DNA of 64,000 nt from Cyanobacteria bacterium OH_CBrB_359 (GCA_023433065.1 JAEZET010000001.1:248001-312000); one strand, 5' to 3'. Counted from the stretch's first letter, positions 34,334 through 42,651 are shown. Notes: generated from the sequence alone by a model not told the origin. Program-made: numbers and translations.

Positions 34334-35638
34334 TTACAAACTCCAATAATCGATTTTTAAGGTATCAGCATATTTTTTATTAAAAATCGATTTAACATCA
34401 ATAAATACTTTTGAATCTTTTGAAAACTTTTTAATAAAATAATCCAGCTTATAATTTTTAAATGCCTGATGAGCAACAGTAACAACAACTGCGTCTATAT
34501 TATCAATATCATCAATATCTTGCATGTCTATGTTGTAGAGTGATTTTACTTCTTTTGCGTCTGCTATGGGGTCAAAAATGATAACTTGTGCGCCTTTGCC
34601 TTTCAGATAATCTACAATATCTATTACTTTTGAATTTCTTATATCAGGTACATTTTCCTTAAATGTTATGCCCATTATCAATATCTTCGGTCGCCTTTTT
34701 AAAACTAAAAGTTTTGATAATGTTTTCTTTGCAATAAAATTTGCGATATTTTCATTTATATTACGCCCTGAAAGTATAATTTGAGGGTTAATCCCCAGCT
34801 CTTTAGCTTTTTGAGCCAGATAATAAGGGTCAACCCCAATACAATGTCCGCCTACAAGCCCAGGGGTAAAATTCAAAAAATTCCACTTCGTAGATGCAGC
34901 AGCTAAAACCTCTTTTGTAGAAATTCCAAGCCTGTCGAATATTTGTGCAACTTCATTTATAAATGCAATATTTATGTCTCGTTGTGCATTTTCTATAATT
35001 TTTGCAGCCTCGGCCACCTTAATACTCTCAGCCTTATATATGCCTGCATTTACTATTGTTGAATATATATCGGCAACTATATTTAATGTTTCTTCATCCT
35101 GGGCGGAGACAACTTTTACTATATTTGAAAGCCTGTTATTCTTATCACCAGGATTTATCCTCTCGGGGGAATAGCCTATTTTAAAATCTTCTCCCGCCTT
35201 TAACCCTGACTCTTTTGCTATAATATCAACGCAAATATCTTCTGTAGTCCCCGGAGCCACTGTCGATTCAAAAACAATTATACTGCCTTTTGATAAGTTC
35301 TTACCAACCAGCACACAAGCATTTTTTAATATACTTAAATCAGGATTATTATCTTTATCCACAGGTGTGGGTATTGCCACAATAATAAAGGAGGCTTTTT
35401 TTATATCGGTTTCGTTTGAACTGAATTCTATCTTGTAATTCTTTAATTCCCTTTCAATCTCGCCTGTAGGGTCAATTCCCTTTTTATACGCATCAATCTT
35501 GGATGAATTTATATCAAATCCTAAAACCTTAAAATATTTTGAAAATTCACACGCAAGCGGCAACCCTACATAGCCCAGTCCAATTATGGCTATTGAAGAC
35601 TCTTTTTTTCTTAATCTATCTGACAGATTTTGATACAT
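34334..35638 (-). CDS. UDP-N-acetylhexosamine 6-dehydrogenase (TviB/WbpA/CapL type)
   Basis: This 434-residue nucleotide-sugar dehydrogenase has NAD-binding IAIIGLGYVGLPLACEF, VAIPTPVD, ESTVAPGTTE, YSPERINPGD, the central helix IKVAEAAKIIENAQRDINIAFINE and catalytic C266 in GLVGGHCIGVDPYYL. The ERINPGD and AQRDINIAF features point to the UDP-HexNAc dehydrogenase branch (TviB/WbpO). UDP-glucose dehydrogenase is less likely. It oxidises C6 to give a UDP-HexNAc uronic acid, probably a substrate of the epimerase encoded just upstream. The two genes overlap by 23 bp. Confidence 0.88.
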   Translation of the reverse strand: MYQNLSDRLRKKESSIAIIGLGYVGLPLACEFSKYFKVLGFDINSSKIDAYKKGIDPTGEIERELKNYKIEFSSNETDIKKASFIIVAIPTPVDKDNNPDLSILKNACVLVGKNLSKGSIIVFESTVAPGTTEDICVDIIAKESGLKAGEDFKIGYSPERINPGDKNNRLSNIVKVVSAQDEETLNIVADIYSTIVNAGIYKAESIKVAEAAKIIENAQRDINIAFINEVAQIFDRLGISTKEVLAAASTKWNFLNFTPGLVGGHCIGVDPYYLAQKAKELGINPQIILSGRNINENIANFIAKKTLSKLLVLKRRPKILIMGITFKENVPDIRNSKVIDIVDYLKGKGAQVIIFDPIADAKEVKSLYNIDMQDIDDIDNIDAVVVTVAHQAFKNYKLDYFIKKFSKDSKVFIDVKSIFNKKYADTLKIDYWSL

Positions 35639-36614
35639 TATAATAATCTCTATACCAGTTTATAAAGTTTTTTATGCCTGTTTCAATTGTGGTAGAAGGA
35701 CTGTAATCTATCCATTCCACCAAATCCTTAACTTCTGCAAATGAAGACGGAACATCTCCGGGCTGCATTTCTACATATTCTTTTTTAGCTTTTTTACCTA
35801 TTTCCTTTTCGATATAATCAACAAACGTGGAAAGCTTCTCCGGTCTGTGATTACCAATATTAAATATATAATATTGCTTATCTTTAAACGTTTCAGGTTC
35901 AAATGACTTTTTCATGACCCTGTAAATCGACTCTACTATATCATCTACATAAGTAAAATCTCTCTCCATATTGCCATAGTTATAAAGCTGTATAGTTTTA
36001 TTCTCTAATATTGCTTTTGTAAAAATAAATAAAGCCATATCAGGTCTTCCCCAAGGACCGTAAACTGAAAAGAACCTTAATCCTATTGTGGGAAGCTTAA
36101 ACAAACTGGAATAACTGTATGCCATAAGTTCATTTGTCTTTTTGGAAGCGCCATACAGACTTAGTGGTGAATCCACTTTGTCTTCGGTAGAAAAAGGCAT
36201 CTTTGTGTTAGCGCCATACACAGAACCTGAAGATGCATAAAGCAAGGCTCTGGGTTTAGAATGCCTGCAACACTCAATAATATTAAAAAAACCGTTGATA
36301 TTCGATTCAACATATACTTCAGGGTGCTCTATGCTGTATCTTACTCCCGCTTGTGCCGCAAGATTTATAACTATATCGAAAGTATTTTCATCAAATATTC
36401 TCTTTAAATCTTTTGTATCGCAAAGGTCTGTTTTTTCAAATTTAAAGCTGCCTTTATGAACCAGTTTTTTTAACTCTTCTAACCTTGCCAGCTTTAAATT
36501 AACATCATAGTAGGAATTGATATTATCCAGTCCAACTACATCAAAGCCTTCCTCTAAAAGCCTTTTAGCCAGATGAAAGCCGATAAACCCGCATACGCCT
36601 GTCACTAATATCAA
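35616..36614 (-). CDS. UDP-hexuronate/HexNAcA 4-epimerase (CapI/TviC-like SDR)
   Basis: This 332-residue extended SDR has GVCGFIGFHL, DNINSYYDVNLKLARLEEL, NLAAQAGVRYSIEHPEVYVESNINGF, SSGSVYG, YGASKK (catalytic YxxxK) and FFSVYGPWGRPDMALFIFTKAI. The GRPDMA motif is characteristic of UDP-glucuronate 4-epimerases (CapI/LpsL/GAE). Since it overlaps the UDP-HexNAc dehydrogenase, its natural substrate may be the uronic acid made by that enzyme (as TviC follows TviB in Vi antigen synthesis). It overlaps the upstream GT4 gene by 4 bp. Confidence 0.85.
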   Translation of the reverse strand: MILVTGVCGFIGFHLAKRLLEEGFDVVGLDNINSYYDVNLKLARLEELKKLVHKGSFKFEKTDLCDTKDLKRIFDENTFDIVINLAAQAGVRYSIEHPEVYVESNINGFFNIIECCRHSKPRALLYASSGSVYGANTKMPFSTEDKVDSPLSLYGASKKTNELMAYSYSSLFKLPTIGLRFFSVYGPWGRPDMALFIFTKAILENKTIQLYNYGNMERDFTYVDDIVESIYRVMKKSFEPETFKDKQYYIFNIGNHRPEKLSTFVDYIEKEIGKKAKKEYVEMQPGDVPSSFAEVKDLVEWIDYSPSTTIETGIKNFINWYRDYYNVSKSVR

Positions 36615-37774
36615 TTAACTGACTCCTCTTTTTTAAAAAATAAATTATAAAAATTACGGACCTTATTTTTTATAATATCATAATCAAGTCTTTCTTCTAT
36701 GATTTTCTTATTTATCAGTGCCGCATTATCGACTAGTTCATCATTTTTAATTATCAGTTTTATAGCATCAGCATAACCGTTAACGTCAAGAGGATTAAGC
36801 AAAATCCCGTTTAGCCCGTTAGTTATATATTCTGAGACAGCCCCTGCATTTGACTGTATAGGAAATACACCTACCATCATTCCCTCTAGCATTGAATTTG
36901 GAACTCCGTCACTTAAACTTGAAGCTAAATTTATTCTTGCCGTTGAATAAAATTTTATAACATCATCATAACACTGGGTATGCTTAAATATTTCCACTTT
37001 TATGCCAGCATCTTGCAGTTGTTTTATATATTTTTTATCAGAAGGCGGAATATATATTTTTACGGTATATTTGTTCTTTATTAATTCTTCACTGCACAAA
37101 AGCAATGCTTCGATAAGCACATCAAGCTTATACACCCATCCTGTATATCCCTTTACGAGTATTATTTTCCTTTTTGAGGGCTTCTTATACTTTATCATTT
37201 GGTCAAAATATTTTATTTTACTCCCTCCCGGGCTTGGAACATTTATTATCGGCTTTGTAAAATTGTATTTTGTTTTCGCTTTTTCTATGCTTAATTTGTC
37301 TCCAGAGAATAACGCATCACAGTTTTCTAAAACTTTAGATATTCTTTCTTTGTGCTTATCTACGTTTTCAAAATACCTTATATCACTCCCCCAGCAAGAA
37401 TAAAACCACAAGGGAAAGCTGTTTTTGTATTTTAATTTTAAAGGCAACACAAGATACCCGGCATGCTGCATTTCTAATGTATGAATAATATCCGGTTTTA
37501 TATTATCAATCAGTTTTTCTATTTCGGCAGATACAATTTCTAAACCCTTGCCAGAAACATCTTCATAGTTATATTCTTTGGGAAATTCGTAATTGTGTAA
37601 TATCAATTTCTTATCTTGAAGAATTTCTTTATGCCAATTTGCATTTATTGATGGAAAAATATGTATTTCATACTCTTCAAAATCTTTAAATTGTGACAGC
37701 CATCTTGCTGTATGAATGCTGTTTGGCATCGCTATAAAAAGAATTTTTTTCTGTAAAAACACTCTCTTCTTCAT
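36611..37774 (-). CDS. Family 4 glycosyltransferase (GT-B)
   Basis: This 387-residue protein has the N terminus KKILFIAMPNSIHTARWLSQF, a common start for capsule GT4 enzymes, followed by PDIIHTLEMQHAGYL. The donor domain carries ILVKGYTGWVYKLDVLIEALL, STARINLASSLSDGVPNSMLEGMMVGVFPIQSNAGAVSEYI and NGILLNP. It is the first gene of the long minus-strand polysaccharide operon ending at 26036. Spacing or overlap with the epimerase gene (4 bp) supports translational coupling. Confidence 0.88.
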   Translation of the reverse strand: MKKRVFLQKKILFIAMPNSIHTARWLSQFKDFEEYEIHIFPSINANWHKEILQDKKLILHNYEFPKEYNYEDVSGKGLEIVSAEIEKLIDNIKPDIIHTLEMQHAGYLVLPLKLKYKNSFPLWFYSCWGSDIRYFENVDKHKERISKVLENCDALFSGDKLSIEKAKTKYNFTKPIINVPSPGGSKIKYFDQMIKYKKPSKRKIILVKGYTGWVYKLDVLIEALLLCSEELIKNKYTVKIYIPPSDKKYIKQLQDAGIKVEIFKHTQCYDDVIKFYSTARINLASSLSDGVPNSMLEGMMVGVFPIQSNAGAVSEYITNGLNGILLNPLDVNGYADAIKLIIKNDELVDNAALINKKIIEERLDYDIIKNKVRNFYNLFFKKEESVN

Positions 37775-37820
37775 TATTAAATATTAATATAAAATAAATA
37801 ATTTCTCAAAATGGTTCCTT

Positions 37821-39221
37821 CTACTTAGCAAAGAACTTAAGAATCTTATCCAAAAAACCCTCATCTTCTTCAACTGAAGATTCGTCGGACATCTTGGCAA
37901 CTTTCGTCTTGAGTTTTTCTGTTTCAGGATTCAATGGAGCTTTTTCAAGATATTTTTCATAGAACTCTTTTGCAAGTGCATAATTTTTGAGTTTTTCCCA
38001 GCAAAAAGCAACTTCTTTATAGATATCAATATTTTTGGGGTTAAGTTCCAAAAGTTGTTGATAATAATTTATTGCCTCTTTAAATTCATACATATCAGAA
38101 TAGAATTTTGCAATATTTTTAAGTGCTTCTTGACTCTGAGGGTCTGCTTTTAACAGTTTTTCATAAAATTCCAAAATAGCATGCTTATCAGCGGTTCTTT
38201 CATATATTTTTATGATTTCTTTTATTACAACTGCATCTTTGGGATTAATATTATGTGCATGGATAAATTCACTTAAAGCAAGTTCATCATCCTTTTTCAA
38301 CAGATAATATTTTCCCCAGTTTACATGTTCTTCGAAAGTATTCTCCTGCTCTTGAGCAACAAGTGCCCTCATCTGATATATAAGAGGATTTTCGGGGTTT
38401 AATTTCTTAAACTCTTCAATTTTATCAAGGCATTCTTTAAACTCTTTTTTATTAAAATAATACTCTGCCATCAATGTTATATACTCAGGCATATTTTTTG
38501 ATTTAAAACTCGATAACAACTCATAAGCTCTCTCATTTTCCTGCTTCATAAGATAAATTTTTGCTTTGGTTAAATCAGACTGTGCGTACTCCAAAGCCTC
38601 ATCAAGCTGATTTGTTGCCAGATAAAGTCCCGAAAGCTGCTCTTTGACCATATCTTCATCCGGAAAAATTTTTAGAGCCCTTTTTAAAATATCAATAGCC
38701 TCATATTTGTCTTCAACAGCATACAATTCCGCCAGCTTATAGAAAAAAACAATATTATCTTCATGCTCAATAAGTCGTAGATATTCATCAGTAGCCTGAA
38801 TTGTTTTACCTAAAAACTCATACACCTTTGCAAGCAAAAACCTTGCTTCCGCAATTTCTTTTTCATCAGTTGTACTATCAATTGCCTTTTTATAATCTGA
38901 AACAGACTGCGAAATATTCCCGTTTAATGTTTTTACCTTTGCTCTTGTCAAATAATATTTATATTTATTAAGGTGAAAATATAAATCCTGAAGCTGAGAG
39001 TGAGCCACCAAATTGTCCGGCGCATTTTGAACAAGCTCCTCCCAATAATATATTGCCTCATTAGGCATTTCCATAGTTTCTGCCAAAAGTGCCAGCTTTT
39101 CTAATATTTCAATATTTTTCACATCTGACTGATGGGCAGCCTTTAACATTCCAAACGCTTTTTCATAATTTTCATTATCAATCAAAAGCTGCGCCTGCTC
39201 TAATACCGTACTCAATGTCAT
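37821..39221 (-). CDS. TPR-repeat scaffold protein
   Basis: The 466-residue protein has no signal peptide and consists of about ten tetratricopeptide-like helix pairs. Clear units are YYWEELVQNAPDNLVAHSQLQDLYFHL, AIDILKRALKIFPDEDMVKEQLSGLYLAT, YYQQLLELNPKNIDIYKEVAFCWEKLKNYALAKEFYEKYLEKAP and similar. It ends in an acidic/hydrophobic tail (SSVEEDEGFLDKILKFFAK). TPR arrays mediate protein-protein contacts. It is 46 bp upstream of the glycan operon on the same strand and may be cotranscribed with it. A specific partner cannot be named. Confidence 0.88.
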   Translation of the reverse strand: MTLSTVLEQAQLLIDNENYEKAFGMLKAAHQSDVKNIEILEKLALLAETMEMPNEAIYYWEELVQNAPDNLVAHSQLQDLYFHLNKYKYYLTRAKVKTLNGNISQSVSDYKKAIDSTTDEKEIAEARFLLAKVYEFLGKTIQATDEYLRLIEHEDNIVFFYKLAELYAVEDKYEAIDILKRALKIFPDEDMVKEQLSGLYLATNQLDEALEYAQSDLTKAKIYLMKQENERAYELLSSFKSKNMPEYITLMAEYYFNKKEFKECLDKIEEFKKLNPENPLIYQMRALVAQEQENTFEEHVNWGKYYLLKKDDELALSEFIHAHNINPKDAVVIKEIIKIYERTADKHAILEFYEKLLKADPQSQEALKNIAKFYSDMYEFKEAINYYQQLLELNPKNIDIYKEVAFCWEKLKNYALAKEFYEKYLEKAPLNPETEKLKTKVAKMSDESSVEEDEGFLDKILKFFAK

Positions 39222-39401
39222 TATAAACCCTCTTATTAATTTATTTCTTATTATACAACATACTTAAAATTATACCTTAGTAACCTGTTTATACTACTTT
39301 TATAGGAAAAATTTATTTAGAAAAAGGCAATTTTCAATATTATGTATGATTTCATAAATAACTTATCCTGATAAAATACCTCTATACTCCTTAGAAGACG
39401 A

Positions 39402-39477
39402 CGATACACATATCCCTAATCTATAGCTATGAACCCCTAAATTCATAGCTTTTTTCTATATTTGGGCATGTGTATCG
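39402..39477. repeat. Nested inverted repeat (two concentric hairpins)
   Basis: The outer arms are CGATACACATATCCC (39402-39416) and GGGCATGTGTATCG (39464-39477), pairing over 13 positions with a small asymmetry. Inside them is a perfect 9-bp hairpin, AGCTATGAA (39425-39433) and TTCATAGCT (39442-39450), with an 8-base loop. Such nesting could be a structured RNA, a cruciform or recombination target, or a terminator-containing element. No copy is visible elsewhere in the window. Confidence 0.7.
39425..39455 (+). terminator. Intrinsic-terminator-like hairpin on the plus strand
   Basis: The inner hairpin (9-bp stem, 8-base loop) is followed immediately by six T residues on the plus strand. No plus-strand protein gene lies upstream. 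It therefore implies either a short plus-strand RNA or a chance feature of the nested repeat. Confidence 0.5.
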
Positions 39478-39539
39478 ATTAAATTATATAATTCTTGTCT
39501 AAAATAAAAATATAGCTATAGCTTATTTTAAAGTACTTA

Positions 39540-40052
39540 TTAGATTTCTTCTTCTATTTGTACCCTTCTTCTTGACTTAACAGGAACATCTCTTAAAACT
39601 TGAGTTTTTTTATCTTCTTTAAATCTGATGCTATTGTCAGTTCCTATAGAGAAGCTATCAGGCAAATCGGGCGCAAATGTACGTCCTTCGGGAGTAGTTA
39701 TTTTAGGATGTGCAAGATCTAATCTTTTTACTGTTCCATCACTTTCTACTATAAGATCCAATTTTTTAACATCAAGTCCTTGAGAATTATCATAGTCAAA
39801 ATTAAATTTTGTATACTCAGGAACTTTCATCATGCCGCTTTTAACAAGCATCGCTATTAATTGTTTTGCAAATGTTGCTTGGCAGGTTCCACAATAAGGG
39901 TCTTGAGAGTGGAAGGTAGCAATTCTAAAGGCTTTATCTTTTTCATACTGCTCATCTTCCATATCATCTATCATATTTCCAAAAGATACTGATTTATTTA
40001 AATTGTTTTGATTTATAAACATTTGGGGGATTATCGTTGATTGAACTTTCAT
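39540..40052 (-). CDS. Unknown protein A of a tandem paralogous pair, N-terminal SFG motif
   Basis: This 170-residue protein clearly resembles the next gene upstream. Shared blocks are NNLNKSVSFGNM with DDMEDE (about residues 16-34), CGTCQATFAKQLIAMLVKSGMMK (about 54-76, a CxxC followed by an amphipathic helix), VESDGTVKRLDL, and ITTPEG...LPDSFSI. The C terminus is basic, then acidic (KSRRRVQIEEEI). There is no signal peptide and no transmembrane segment. I do not recognise a family. The CxxC may bind metal or be redox-active. The two genes share a similar leader (TTCTCCTTATTTT before the start on the plus strand, i.e. AAGGAGAA). Confidence 0.75.
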   Translation of the reverse strand: MKVQSTIIPQMFINQNNLNKSVSFGNMIDDMEDEQYEKDKAFRIATFHSQDPYCGTCQATFAKQLIAMLVKSGMMKVPEYTKFNFDYDNSQGLDVKKLDLIVESDGTVKRLDLAHPKITTPEGRTFAPDLPDSFSIGTDNSIRFKEDKKTQVLRDVPVKSRRRVQIEEEI

Positions 40053-40101
40053 ATTATTCTCCTTATTTTATTTTTAATTTAAGTTCTTAAAAAGGGACTA
40101 T

Positions 40102-40599
40102 TTATATATTTTTTTCTACTGATACAGTTTCTGATACTCTCTGAGGAATCATGTTAACCTCTTCTTCATATCCGGTTTTACTGAATTTAATTTTGCCATC
40201 AGATTTTACAGAAAATGAATCAGGTAAATCAATTTTAGTAGTACCTTTTTCAGGAGTAGTTATTGTAGGTTTGTTAAGATCTAATTTTTTTACTGTTCCA
40301 TCAGCTTCTAAAACAAGATTAAGTTTATTGCCTGTTCTCTCAAAACTTACATTAGTAGGGTCACTAACAGCTTTCATAATTCCATTTTTAACCAGCATTG
40401 CTATCAAATTTTTTGCAAATGTTACTTTACAAGCATCACAATCAGGTTGTATAGGTGGATGCCCATAAATATCAGTATACGTTCTTTTATAATCCTCCTC
40501 ATCTTCCATATCTTCTACCATACCGCCAAAAGATATTGATTTATTTAAGTTATTTTGCTTCGTAAACACGTTAGACATTAGGATCGATTGAATTTTCAT
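40102..40599 (-). CDS. Unknown protein B of a tandem paralogous pair, N-terminal SFG motif
   Basis: This 165-residue protein is the duplicate of the neighbouring 170-residue one. The conserved blocks are NNLNKSISFGGMVEDMEDEED, CDACKVTFAKNLIAMLVKNGIMK, LEADGTVKKLDLNKPTITTPE and LPDSFSVKSDGKIKFSKTG. The region before the CxxC and the C-terminal 30 residues differ most, as expected for divergence after duplication. The gap to gene A is 49 bp and both have AAGGAGAA ribosome binding sites, so they are probably one operon. The function is unknown. Confidence 0.75.
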   Translation of the reverse strand: MKIQSILMSNVFTKQNNLNKSISFGGMVEDMEDEEDYKRTYTDIYGHPPIQPDCDACKVTFAKNLIAMLVKNGIMKAVSDPTNVSFERTGNKLNLVLEADGTVKKLDLNKPTITTPEKGTTKIDLPDSFSVKSDGKIKFSKTGYEEEVNMIPQRVSETVSVEKNI

Positions 40600-40689
40600 A
40601 TGATTCTCCTTATTTTTTATATTTATTTTAACTTTTCAAAAAAGTTTTTTTGCTATTTTGCAGAAATTTTGTAAATTTTATGTTACAAA

Positions 40690-41856
40690 TTATTGACTTA
40701 TTGGGAACCCGATTGAGAGTAAACCTTTACCATACTTCTTTTCAATCCTATCCCATACTAAGGATATTTGCTGGGCTTTTTTTTCTGTTTTATTTTCAAA
40801 AATATCTAATTGATTAGGAGAGGCAGCTTTAAGATCTTCCACAAAAATCCCTGATGAGCGGTATATTATATCTTTTTCATAAATTTTATTAAACAATTTT
40901 TCAACCTCTTTTGCCAAAAAATATTCAGAATTTAAAGGTTTTAAAAGAAAAATCCGTTCGACAAAAACCCTAAAGTCCTTCGTACGAAGCATTACACAGA
41001 CAACATTGGCTTTTAAGCCTAAACGTCTCAATTTAGAGCAAATATTATGCAAATGATAGTTTAAAGTACTTTTAATATAAATTTTGTCAGAACTAAACTC
41101 AGGAAAAGAACTTGTTTTCTGCAAAGATTTTGGCGGCAGTACCTTGCATACAACAGATAAAACATTCTCTCCTGAAAGCTCATATTTTAACTCTAATCCT
41201 CTTTTCCCCATAATTTTTTTATAAAAATCATCCGATTTAGACAAAACATCAAGTGCAGAGAAAATACCATATCTTTTAAGACAAGATGTTGTATTTCTGC
41301 CCACACTCCAAACATCTTGAACCGAAATATTTATTAGCTCATTTTCAATATTTTCATATTTTATTCTATAAACTCCATTTGCCTTTTTAGCCTTATCCGT
41401 TGCAATTTTCGCTAAAATTTTGGAATTTGCAAGACCCACTGATACATCAATACCGATTTTATCTTTTATATCTGTTTTGATTTTTAAAATGAGTTCTTCA
41501 TAAGACATTTTAAAAATTTTAGCCATGCCCGTTAGATCTAAAAATGCCTCGTCTATTGAATATATCTCAATTACAGGTGTATAATCATAAAGCATCTGCA
41601 TAATCCGCTTTGAGATACCAAGATAAAATGACATATTGGAAGATAAATAAATAACTTCAGGAAATTCTCTTTTTGCCATAAAATACGGACTGCACATTTT
41701 TACTCCCAGTTTTTTTGCCTCATTTGAGCGCGAAATTACACATCCGTCATTATTGCTTAAAACACAAACCGGCTTCCCTATTAAATCAGGATTTAAAAGC
41801 ATTTCGCAGCCGACAAAAAAATTATTACAATCAACAAGTGCTATTTCTTTTCTCAT
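40690..41856 (-). CDS. umuC: Y-family DNA polymerase, UmuC-type (Pol V catalytic subunit)
   Basis: I start it at the ATG at 41856 (388 residues, GGTG 7 bases upstream); the frame is open to a TTG at 41868. Palm motifs are intact: IALVDCNNFFVGCE (first Asp) and YSIDEAFLDLTG (SxDE). Then come VSVGLANSKILAKIATDKAK, the HhH segment VQDVWSVGRNTTSCLKRYGI and a little-finger domain. The C-terminal LDIF and GFPISQ tail resembles UmuC beta-clamp-binding ends. It performs error-prone translesion synthesis. It follows lexA on the same strand, separated by a terminator hairpin. Confidence 0.92.
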   Translation of the reverse strand: MRKEIALVDCNNFFVGCEMLLNPDLIGKPVCVLSNNDGCVISRSNEAKKLGVKMCSPYFMAKREFPEVIYLSSNMSFYLGISKRIMQMLYDYTPVIEIYSIDEAFLDLTGMAKIFKMSYEELILKIKTDIKDKIGIDVSVGLANSKILAKIATDKAKKANGVYRIKYENIENELINISVQDVWSVGRNTTSCLKRYGIFSALDVLSKSDDFYKKIMGKRGLELKYELSGENVLSVVCKVLPPKSLQKTSSFPEFSSDKIYIKSTLNYHLHNICSKLRRLGLKANVVCVMLRTKDFRVFVERIFLLKPLNSEYFLAKEVEKLFNKIYEKDIIYRSSGIFVEDLKAASPNQLDIFENKTEKKAQQISLVWDRIEKKYGKGLLSIGFPISQ

Positions 41857-41873
41857 ACCATTCACCAAAATTT

Positions 41874-41905
41874 AAAAAAAGTAGCGGATAAGGCATATTA
41901 TCCGC
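41874..41905 (-). terminator. Intrinsic terminator between lexA and umuC
   Basis: Reading the minus strand, GCGGATAA and TTATCCGC form an 8-bp stem with a 6-base loop, followed after three bases by seven T residues. The end of the T run is only 17 bases before the umuC ATG, so umuC needs read-through or its own promoter. Confidence 0.8.
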
Positions 41906-41950
41906 CTTTGTCAAGAATGAACTGAACAATATAATCAGTCAGGAAAGATT

Positions 41951-42526
41951 TTATAAATTTCTTACAATACCTTTGGCAACTCCGAAAATACTAAGATGCT
42001 CTTTAGGTTTTATCAGAGGATAATTAGAATTGGCAGGCTCAAGGTATATCTCGCCGTTTCTTTTTCTATAAGTTTTTAGAGTATAACCGCCATCCACAAA
42101 TGCCAAGACAACATCACCATCTTTTGCTTCGGAGCATTTTGTAACAATAACTTTATCCCCCTCAAAAATACCCAAATCCACCATCGAATCACCGGCAACA
42201 GTGAATACAAAAGTAGAAGGGTTGTTTATTTCAAAGTTTTCATCAAGAGATATTCTTTTTTCTATGCTCTCTTCTGCTACAGAGGCAAACCCTGCTCTTA
42301 CTGATGAAGTAAAAACTATTGCTCCGAACATTTCTTTATTTATATAAAATCTGTTATTCTTCTCCTTTATTAAATTTTCTTCTTTTAATTTGGAAAAATA
42401 CTGCCACACCGAATTTTTATGTTTAAAACCAAAATCTCTTGCTATAACTTCAAAGCTTGGAAGCGGTTCTGTACCATAGATTTTCTTAAGATTTTCAAAA
42501 AATGTTTTTTGTTTCTCAGTTAGCAT
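41951..42526 (-). CDS. lexA: LexA/UmuD-type self-cleaving SOS repressor
   Basis: This 191-residue protein has an N-terminal winged helix (LTEKQKTFFENLKKIYG, SFEVIARDFGFKHKNSVWQYFSKLKEENLI) and an S24 peptidase domain. The cleavage site is A78-G79 (SVRAGFAS), the nucleophile S114 (VAGDSMVDLGIFEGD) and the general base K151 (YTLKTYRK), so RecA-stimulated autoproteolysis should work. The helix-turn-helix identifies it as a repressor, not a bare UmuD. It is followed by umuC. Its own start region carries a consensus promoter overlapped by a palindromic operator, with almost no leader. Confidence 0.9.
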   Translation of the reverse strand: MLTEKQKTFFENLKKIYGTEPLPSFEVIARDFGFKHKNSVWQYFSKLKEENLIKEKNNRFYINKEMFGAIVFTSSVRAGFASVAEESIEKRISLDENFEINNPSTFVFTVAGDSMVDLGIFEGDKVIVTKCSEAKDGDVVLAFVDGGYTLKTYRKRNGEIYLEPANSNYPLIKPKEHLSIFGVAKGIVRNL

Positions 42527-42532
42527 GATTTT

Positions 42533-42554
42533 ATTATAGACAATTGTCTATAAT
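42533..42554. promoter_or_regulatory. 22-bp perfect palindrome, probable LexA operator
   Basis: The palindrome centres on TAGACAATTGTCTA and extends to 22 bp of perfect symmetry. It covers the -10 box and most of the spacer of the lexA promoter, 6 bp upstream of the lexA start codon. The position suits autorepression. No second copy was seen upstream of recA or umuC. Confidence 0.85.
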
Positions 42555-42561
42555 TTGTCAA
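42533..42561 (-). promoter_or_regulatory. Consensus sigma-70 promoter of lexA
   Basis: On the minus strand TTGACA (42556-42561) and TATAAT (42533-42538) are both perfect hexamers with a 17-base spacer. Only 6 bases separate the -10 from the lexA ATG, so transcription should begin at or next to the start codon, giving a leaderless mRNA. Confidence 0.85.
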
Positions 42562-42651
42562 CATACCCACTCCTTAAAATATTCCGTATTTTTAATTCAA
42601 ACATTTTTTTGGTAAAATTTTAGTAATTAAGAATAAAAAGAGGAGAAAGAA

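Larger units (their letters stand above)
39222..39539. other. 318-bp intergenic region with structured DNA
   Basis: No protein gene is visible. The region contains a -10-like TATAAT on the minus strand (39250-39255) that may serve the TPR gene, a nested inverted repeat at 39402-39477, and a short AT-rich palindrome (ATAGCTATAGCTTA, about 39513-39526) just beyond the stop of the 39540 gene. Confidence 0.5.

Noticed and set aside
25136..37774. Recently acquired genomic island
   Set aside because: Polysaccharide loci are often mobile, but I see no integrase, insertion sequence, flanking repeat or tRNA, and base composition looks like that of neighbours by eye.
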